A stretch of 10,052 nucleotides of DNA from the NCBI GenBank assembly GCA_021847625.1, contig JAJZQK010000073.1, positions 1 to 10,052 of the forward strand, given 5' to 3'. How positions within the stretch are numbered: the stretch's first letter is position 1; every line of letters begins with the position of its first letter. The stretch comes from Chloroflexota bacterium. Lineage in GTDB: Bacteria; Chloroflexota; FW602-bin22; JAMCYS01. The position numbers and the translations under genes are program-made. Below, piece by piece: positions 5,696 to 10,052 of the stretch. Below the pieces are notes generated by a model. It was given only the letters and a program-made list of their open reading frames with translations. It had not been told where the DNA came from and did not search any database.

Positions 5696-5711
5696 CCGGC
5701 CATTTGGCCGG
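5696..5711 (-). repeat. Hairpin CCGGCC-ATTT-GGCCGG between small gene and terminator
   Basis: A 6-bp perfect stem with a 4-nt loop lies 31 nt after the small gene's stop codon on the minus strand and 17 bp before the terminator stem. With the terminator it makes a two-hairpin 3' region. Alternatively the whole stretch could be a small structured RNA. Confidence 0.45.
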
Positions 5712-5741
5712 GAGATGCTACCCCTAAATGGGAAGACCGTG

Positions 5742-5861
5742 CTAGTGCTTTCCCCCCCAGAGGTAAAGGTAGTTGTAGAAGTTGTCCAGTTCCAAGCAGC
5801 ATAGCAGCGCGGGCGTTACCGTGGCGGCCCACAAGGTCAGACGTCGAACTGATTGGCGCAT
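5742..5861 (-). CDS. Candidate 39-aa small protein, possibly membrane or exported
   Basis: The short frame encodes MRQSVRRLTL, then a hydrophobic WAATVTPALLCCLEL stretch (residues 11-25), and a Tyr/Trp-rich end, NFYNYLYLWGGKH. The positively charged N-terminus followed by a hydrophobic segment resembles a signal peptide or single membrane anchor. The ATG at 5861 is preceded by GGGAGG (5867-5872) with 5-nt spacing, as strong as any RBS in the window. A palindrome over a possible promoter lies upstream (5926-5956), and a hairpin terminator lies downstream on the same strand (5648-5678). Third-position GC is about 74%. I know no named family. The alternative is a chance frame within a non-coding RNA. 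Evidence is contextual only. Confidence 0.5.
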   Translation of the reverse strand: MRQSVRRLTLWAATVTPALLCCLELDNFYNYLYLWGGKH

Positions 5862-5925
5862 CGTTGCCTCCCTCTGATGTTTTCTGGCGGCTCATCGTCG
5901 GTCGCCTGACCCATATAACGCCAGG

Positions 5926-5956
5926 GGCCGGCGAACTGTTACAGAAGTTGCCGGCC
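5926..5956. promoter_or_regulatory. Palindrome upstream of the small gene, possible operator
   Basis: GGCCGGC-G-AACT (5926-5937) pairs with AGTT-GCCGGCC (5946-5956): 11 bp with one bulged G and an 8-nt GTTACAGA loop. On the minus strand the loop region carries GTAACA (5937-5942), a four-of-six -35, 18 bp before a poor TTATAT (5913-5918). The palindrome would thus cover the -35 of a weak promoter for the 39-aa gene. It may instead be another intergenic repeat. Confidence 0.35.
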
Positions 5957-5989
5957 GAATGGGTAAGGGGGCCGGCCGTCCACTGGCCC

Positions 5990-6076
5990 GGGCGGCAGGC
6001 CACAAGGGCCTGCCCTACGTGTATCACCTCGCACGACGACCAACCTGTAGGGCATTGGCTTGCCCCCTGCCGCCCC
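5990..6076. repeat. Composite mirror-image palindromic repeat, copy B
   Basis: The left half (5990-6018) contains GGCAGGCC (5994-6001), a 5-nt loop and GGCCTGCC (6007-6014), ending CCTAC. The right half (6047-6076) starts GTAGGGCA and ends CCCCTGCCGCCCC. Both halves have the same lengths as copy A at 670-819 (29 and 30 bp), but the spacer is 28 bp instead of 91. Left-arm stems are identical between copies while the loop differs. The right-hand stem of this copy is imperfect (ATTGG against CCCCC). Confidence 0.8.
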
Positions 6077-6114
6077 GTTTCCCTTCCCTGGCACCAGGCG
6101 GGCGCGGCCGCGCA

Positions 6115-6170
6115 GGGCTGAAGCCGCCGCGCTAAGATAACAAAGCCCGCTGCTTCAGCGGCGGGCGGGC
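6115..6170 (-). terminator. GCTGAAGC/GCTTCAGC repeat and hairpin after the dehydrogenase gene
   Basis: Arms GCTGAAGC (6117-6124) and GCTTCAGC (6152-6159) form an inverted repeat. Inside it CCGCTG-CTT-CAGCGG (6147-6161) makes a tight hairpin. Read on the minus strand this hairpin is followed by CTTTGTTATCTT, a T-rich stretch in an otherwise GC-rich gap, about 80 nt after the dehydrogenase stop codon. It is a plausible terminator. The GGGCTGAAGCC...AAGCCCGC layout also resembles a common class of intergenic repeats, from memory. Confidence 0.45.
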
Positions 6171-6183
6171 GGCCAGGCGCCGA

Positions 6184-6220
6184 CCCTCACCCCTACCCTC
6201 TCCCTGGAAGGGAGAGGGAG
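6184..6220. repeat. CCCTCTCCC-TGGAA-GGGAGAGGG palindrome
   Basis: Perfect 9-bp arms (6196-6204 and 6210-6218) with a 5-nt loop are preceded by CCCTCACCCCTA. It is the best-preserved member of the family also seen at 1-31 (opposite orientation) and 827-885. It lies 21 nt beyond the dehydrogenase stop codon and could fold in that transcript's 3' end, but no T-run follows. Confidence 0.65.
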
Positions 6221-6239
6221 GCTTGGATGGCTGCCCGGG

Positions 6240-7139
6240 TTAATCTCGCTTGGAGAGGCGAACGCCGGTGACGTCCTCCAGGGCGGCGGCGACGGCCAGC
6301 ACGGCCTGCTCGCCGCGCCCCATGGCGATCGCCAGGGTCAGCAGCTGGCGGGCCTGGCTGAGCGTGAACAGCGGCACGCCGAGGCGGGTCGCCATCTCGT
6401 GGGCCACCCGCTGATCCTTCAGCGCCAGCCGGCAGGTGAAGCCGGACTGGTAGTTGCCGCCGAGCACCTGGTCGGGGACGCGGGTGCGCAGCGCCTTGTT
6501 ATCGGCCGCCGTCTGGCTGAGCACGCGCAGCATCAACCGCGGGTCGAGCCCCGCCTTGGCGCCGAGGACGAACGCCTCCGCGTCGGCCGCCTGAATCGTC
6601 TGGCTGAGCAGGTTGTTAATCACCTTCATCGTGATGCCCGTGCCCGGGCCGCCGCAGAGGATCAGCTCGCCCAGGGCCTCGATCACCGGGCGCGCGTAGG
6701 GCAGGTCGTCCTCGGTGGCGCCCACCATGAACGACCCCTTGCCGGCGTCGACATCCTTCGGCAGACCGCCCACCCCGGCGTCGATCATCCGCGAGCCGGC
6801 GGCGCGCACCGTGTCGCCGATTTGCTTGGAGGTGATGGGGTCGATGGTGCTGCACTCGATGATCGTCGTCCCCGGCTTGGCCCCGGCGAGGACGCCGTCC
6901 GACCCGAGGATGACCTGCTGCACGTCGGGCGTGTCGGCGACGCAGGTGACGACCGTGTGCTGGCTGGCTGCCAGTTCGCGCATTGACGGCGCCTGCGTCG
7001 CCCCGAGGGCGACCAGCGGCGCCGCCCTGCCGGGCGTACGGTTGAACACCGTCACCGCGAACCCCGATTGCAGCAGGCGGCGTGCGATGGCGCTGCCCAT
7101 GTTGCCCAGACCGACGACCCCGACTCTCTTATCTTCCAT
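6240..7139 (-). CDS. NAD(P)-dependent beta-hydroxyacid dehydrogenase family oxidoreductase
   Basis: The 299-aa protein is a full-length 3-hydroxyisobutyrate dehydrogenase superfamily enzyme (tartronate semialdehyde reductase, GLYR and YihU relatives). It reversibly oxidises a small 3-hydroxyacid or reduces the matching aldehyde with NAD(P). The N-terminal Rossmann fold shows VGVVGLGNMGS with GLGNMG at 10-15 and VFNRT (31-35). ECSTIDP lies at 95-101. The all-helical C-domain has GTGITMKVINN with catalytic Lys172 and Asn176, and KDQRVA (241-246). The substrate loop reads DAGVGGLPKD (120-129) rather than the usual DAPVSGG, so the Ser is Gly. The substrate cannot be named. The ATG at 7139 is preferred to upstream in-frame starts because AAGGAG sits 7 nt before it and the Rossmann strand follows at once. 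A promoter lies at 7224-7252. The gene is divergent from the kinase and cytosolic. Confidence 0.92.
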   Translation of the reverse strand: MEDKRVGVVGLGNMGSAIARRLLQSGFAVTVFNRTPGRAAPLVALGATQAPSMRELAASQHTVVTCVADTPDVQQVILGSDGVLAGAKPGTTIIECSTIDPITSKQIGDTVRAAGSRMIDAGVGGLPKDVDAGKGSFMVGATEDDLPYARPVIEALGELILCGGPGTGITMKVINNLLSQTIQAADAEAFVLGAKAGLDPRLMLRVLSQTAADNKALRTRVPDQVLGGNYQSGFTCRLALKDQRVAHEMATRLGVPLFTLSQARQLLTLAIAMGRGEQAVLAVAAALEDVTGVRLSKRD

Positions 7140-7223
7140 TCGCATGCTCCTTATATAGGCTCTTGTGGCGAGCAATTCCGGGGGGTGATGCCGCCTGGCG
7201 GCGAACCTCCGGCTCCTATAGCT

Positions 7224-7252
7224 AGTCTAATCTCACTAGCTCTGGCAGTCAA
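7224..7252 (-). promoter_or_regulatory. Sigma70-type promoter of the dehydrogenase gene
   Basis: On the minus strand TTGACT (7247-7252, five of six) is followed at 17 bp by TAGACT (7224-7229, four of six). Transcription would start near 7216, about 77 nt before the ATG at 7139. Spacing is ideal and the site is in the divergent gap shared with the kinase gene. Confidence 0.5.
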
Positions 7253-7304
7253 GCGGACGGACGCCGGAGGCCGAGACTGGTGGGGCAAACGGACCGAGGG
7301 CTGG

Positions 7305-7330
7305 CCGTTATGGTAGAATGGGCCTAACGG
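7305..7330. promoter_or_regulatory. Inverted repeat CCGTTA...TAACGG around a TAGAAT box
   Basis: CCGTTA (7305-7310) and TAACGG (7325-7330) are perfect 6-bp arms with a 14-bp spacer that contains TAGAAT (7314-7319), a five-of-six -10. No -35 is visible at the right distance. The symmetry and the position in the divergent gap suggest a regulator site. A chance 6-bp repeat is quite possible. Confidence 0.3.
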
Positions 7331-7359
7331 ACACGGCCCCGCTACGTGGCGGCAAAGCG

Positions 7360-7388
7360 CGGACGTGAGCCCACGAAACTAGTATAAT
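7360..7388 (+). promoter_or_regulatory. Sigma70-type promoter of the histidine kinase gene
   Basis: A perfect TATAAT -10 lies at 7383-7388. At 17 bp upstream, CGGACG (7360-7365) matches only three -35 positions. Transcription would start near 7395 and give a leader of about 95 nt containing a small CTCGC-TTAAC-GCGAG hairpin (7433-7447). The perfect -10 in GC-rich DNA drives the call. Confidence 0.5.
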
Positions 7389-7489
7389 ACCGCCGATAAA
7401 GGCTAATTCCTCCACCGCCATGTTCCCAGCTGCTCGCTTAACGCGAGGGTCTGCCTGCAAAGCGGCGGAGCGGCACGGAGGGCTCGACC

Positions 7490-10052
7490 ATGTTGGACGA
7501 CGAGCATATCCCCTCTCCCTTGCCCGACCGACAGCCGGCAACCGGCGACGATTCCGTCCTGCTGGCGGCCACCTTCGCTTCTTCCGCGGAAGGCATCGCC
7601 TTCGTCGACGGCGACCTTATCATCCGGAGGGTCAACGCGGCCTTCGCCGCCCAGCTGCGCCTCCCCCTGGCACAGATAGAGGGCCGCCCTGCCGAGGAGG
7701 TCATCCCCGGCTGGGCGGGGCAAGTCGGCAACACCTACCAACGGATACGCGAGACGGGCGTGCCCTTCCAGGCCACGGCCTTCCCCTTCGCGTTCAAGGC
7801 CCAGCCGGAGCGCGGCATCACCTACTGGGATAGCAGCATTGCCCCTGCCTATTGCCCCGACGGCGCCTTCCGGGGCTACCTTCTCCTCCAGCGCGAGGTC
7901 ACCGACCGCGTGCAGGCGAGGCAGCAGCTCCAGGAAGCGTTCGCGCGCGAGCAGGCCCAGCGCGAGGAACTGCAGACCCAGAACGAAGAGCTCCAAACCC
8001 AACATGAAGAACTGCAGACGCAGGCAGAGGAGATCCAGAGCCAACAAGAGGAGCTCCAGGCCCAGAACGAGGAGCTGGTGGCCGCCAACGCGGCGTTGTT
8101 GGAGGCGCAGCAGGCGCTGGCGCTGTCGGAGGCCCACTACCGGCGCATCGTGGAGACGACGCTGGAGGGCGTGTGGCAGATCGACGCCGAGGGCAGGACG
8201 ACCTTCGTCAACGAGCGCATGGCGGCCATGCTGGGCTACAGCGTCGAGGAGATGCGGCAGCGCTCGCGGCTCGACTTCTTGGACGAGGAAGGCCGGCGCG
8301 TCGCTGAGGCAAACTTCGCGCGCCGCCGCCGGGGTATCGCCGAGCAGTATGACCTCAAGTTCCGCCGCAAGGACGGCGCCGACCTCTGGACCATCGTCGC
8401 CGCCAGCCCCATCTTCGACGTCGAGGGCAACTATGCCGGCGTCCTCTGGATGGTCAGCGATATCACCGAGCGCAAGCAAGCCGAAGAGGATGGCGCGCGG
8501 CTGGCGGCCATCGTCCAGTACTCCGAGGATCCGATCATCGGCAAGACGCTAGACGGGATCATCACCAGCTGGAACCCCGCCGCCACCCGCCACTACGGTT
8601 ACTCGACGGCAGAGGCCGTGGGCCAGCCCATCACGATCATCGTGCCCCCCGACCGGGCCGAGGAGTGGTCCGAGACTATGGACCGGATAAGGCGAGGGGA
8701 ACGGGTCGAGCACTACGAGACGGTGCGGGTGCGCAAGGGGGGTGAGCGGGTCGACGTGTCGCTGAGCATCGCCCCCATCAGGGACGTCTCCGGCCACCTC
8801 GTCGGCGCCTCGACGATCGCCAGCGACATCACCGAGCGCAAGCGGGCCGAGGCCGAACGCGAGCGGCTGCTTGAGCAGCTGCAGCTCGAGCGGGAGCGCT
8901 GGCACGCCACGGTGGAGAGCATGCCCGACCTGGTGGCGGTGGCCGACGCCCAGGGGCGGGTCACCTACATCAACCCTGCCTACTCGCAGCACATCGGCTA
9001 CCTGGTGGACCCAAACTTGCCCCTTGAAGAGCACCCCAAGTACTACAAGCTCTACCGTCCCGACGGCACCATGTTCGCGCCGGAGGACCTCCCCCTGCAG
9101 CGGGCGGCCTTGACGGGCGAGGAGGTGCACGACGTGGAGGTGGTGGAGCGCACGGCGGACGGCAGGGAGTTCACCGGCCTCTTCAACGCGGCGCCCCTTC
9201 ATGACGCCGAAGGCCACGTCGTCGGGGCCGTCGTCGTGGGCCAGGACATCACCGAGCGCAAGCGGGCGGAGGAGGAGCGGGAGCATTTGTTGGCACGGCT
9301 GCAGCAGGCCAACGAGCAGCTCGTCCTGGCCAGCACAAACGTCCAGGGGCGTGCCGCCGAGCTGGATGCCACTATCGGCGCGATGGCCGATGGGGTCATA
9401 ATCTTCGACGCCGCGGGCAACATAACTCGCGCGAACGAGGGCGCCCTGCGCCTCCTCGGGGTAGCCGCCGAGGAGGCCCGCTGGCCGGGCTTCCGCCGGC
9501 AGGAAGCGGCAATGCTCGCCCAGAGGGCGGATGGCAGCCCGTTCCCGCCCGCGGAGCTGCCCGGCCAGCGGGCGCTGCGCGGGGAGACCGTGCAGGGGGT
9601 GGTGATGGGCCTGCGCCAGCCGTCCGGTGGGCTTGTCTGGGTCTCCGCCAGCGCCGCCCCGATTAAGGGGCCCGCGGGCGAGATAAGGGGGGCCGTGTCC
9701 ACCTTCACCGACATCACCCAGCTGCGCAAGTTGGAGGAGGATAGGGAGGACTTCGTGCGAGCCGTCTCGCACGACCTGCGCCAGCCGCTCACCGTCGTCG
9801 GCGGCCAGGCCCAGATGGTGCAGCGCCTGCTGGAAAGGAAGGGCATCGACGGCCGCCTGCAGGGCAGCCTGGAGGCCATCCGCACCAGCGCCGGGCGGAT
9901 GGGGAGGATGATCGAGGACCTGGTCCAATCCGCCCGCCTGGAGGCGGGGCAGTTGCAGTTCAAGAAGGTGCCCATGGACCTGCGCGCCCACGTCCTGGAC
10001 CTGGCCCAGCAGCTGTCGGCGGCGGAGGGGCCGGACCGCATCGTCGTCGAGG
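7490..10052 (+). CDS. Multi-PAS soluble sensor histidine kinase (3' end outside window)
   Basis: An open frame runs from ATG 7490 to the window end, 854 complete codons without a stop. GGAGGG (7477-7482) lies 7 nt before the ATG. No membrane segment is visible, so it should be a cytoplasmic sensor. Order: a divergent PAS (about 22-140), a coiled coil of six EEL(Q)xQx heptads (159-200), PAS (213-328), PAS (335-451), PAS (471-590), PAS (624-745), then HisKA with VRAVSHDLRQPL and phospho-acceptor His761. Three PAC tails read DITERK. The dimerisation helix continues through MIEDLVQSARLEAGQ, and the sequence ends as the HATPase_c domain should begin, so the N, G1 and G2 boxes are not seen. It would autophosphorylate and pass phosphate to a response regulator, none visible here. 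The ligand or cofactor of the PAS domains cannot be read. Divergent from the dehydrogenase gene. Confidence 0.92.
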   Translation, partial: MLDDEHIPSPLPDRQPATGDDSVLLAATFASSAEGIAFVDGDLIIRRVNAAFAAQLRLPLAQIEGRPAEEVIPGWAGQVGNTYQRIRETGVPFQATAFPFAFKAQPERGITYWDSSIAPAYCPDGAFRGYLLLQREVTDRVQARQQLQEAFAREQAQREELQTQNEELQTQHEELQTQAEEIQSQQEELQAQNEELVAANAALLEAQQALALSEAHYRRIVETTLEGVWQIDAEGRTTFVNERMAAMLGYSVEEMRQRSRLDFLDEEGRRVAEANFARRRRGIAEQYDLKFRRKDGADLWTIVAASPIFDVEGNYAGVLWMVSDITERKQAEEDGARLAAIVQYSEDPIIGKTLDGIITSWNPAATRHYGYSTAEAVGQPITIIVPPDRAEEWSETMDRIRRGERVEHYETVRVRKGGERVDVSLSIAPIRDVSGHLVGASTIASDITERKRAEAERERLLEQLQLERERWHATVESMPDLVAVADAQGRVTYINPAYSQHIGYLVDPNLPLEEHPKYYKLYRPDGTMFAPEDLPLQRAALTGEEVHDVEVVERTADGREFTGLFNAAPLHDAEGHVVGAVVVGQDITERKRAEEEREHLLARLQQANEQLVLASTNVQGRAAELDATIGAMADGVIIFDAAGNITRANEGALRLLGVAAEEARWPGFRRQEAAMLAQRADGSPFPPAELPGQRALRGETVQGVVMGLRQPSGGLVWVSASAAPIKGPAGEIRGAVSTFTDITQLRKLEEDREDFVRAVSHDLRQPLTVVGGQAQMVQRLLERKGIDGRLQGSLEAIRTSAGRMGRMIEDLVQSARLEAGQLQFKKVPMDLRAHVLDLAQQLSAAEGPDRIVVE

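Noticed and set aside
7140..7175. Upstream in-frame starts for the dehydrogenase
   Set aside because: The 7175 ATG would place the RBS inside the gene; AAGGAG is correctly spaced only for the ATG at 7139.
7308..7424. Short minus-strand frame beginning MAVEELAFIGGII
   Set aside because: It has only a weak GGGA upstream, overlaps the kinase promoter and the CCGTTA palindrome, and has no terminator or homology that I recognise.
8549..9991. Long minus-strand open frame (480 codons) opposite the histidine kinase
   Set aside because: The plus strand carries unmistakable PAS and HisKA motifs across the same bases; the minus product is low-complexity.

Overview
This is a GC-rich bacterial chromosomal window with six recognisable protein-coding genes or gene remnants, one probable very small gene, and gaps unusually rich in short palindromic repeats. 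There is no tRNA, rRNA, CRISPR array, transposase or phage structural gene. The mix (bacterial amylo-alpha-1,6-glucosidase, PPC/DUF296 protein, YbjQ-like protein, multi-PAS soluble histidine kinase) plus the repeat-laden gaps suggests an uncultured environmental lineage, possibly Chloroflexota. That placement is an inference and is weak.

Layout. At 175-609 (+) lies a PPC/DUF296 protein. A 350-bp gap full of repeats and a likely promoter follows, then a 721-aa glycogen-debranching-type amylo-alpha-1,6-glucosidase at 960-3125 (+). Next come a repeat and a remnant of an aspartate/glutamate racemase gene: start codon, RBS and about 39 codons, then unrelated sequence (3298-3666). A YbjQ-family protein is at 3851-4180 (+). 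It converges on an unrecognised 315-aa gene at 4522-5469 (-), and the 341-bp gap between them holds six consecutive inverted repeats. Upstream of the 315-aa gene is a 770-bp gap (5470-6239) containing that gene's promoter, a candidate 39-aa gene (5742-5861, -) with a strong RBS and hairpins downstream, and more repeats. A beta-hydroxyacid dehydrogenase (6240-7139, -) is divergently arranged with a multi-PAS sensor histidine kinase (7490 to the window end, +), which is cut off before its ATPase domain.

The genes do not form one pathway. Each looks like its own transcription unit with its own RBS and, in several cases, a recognisable promoter. The debranching enzyme serves alpha-glucan breakdown, the dehydrogenase acts on a small hydroxyacid or aldehyde, and the kinase senses a cytoplasmic signal. 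No response regulator is visible.

The most interesting material is between the genes. At least six families of short palindromic repeats are present, several in more than one copy. One is a composite of two mirror-image palindromes with a variable spacer (670-819 and 5990-6076). The best novelty candidates are the tiny gene unit at about 5650-5960, the composite repeats, the broken racemase with its unexplained filler, and the 315-aa orphan protein.
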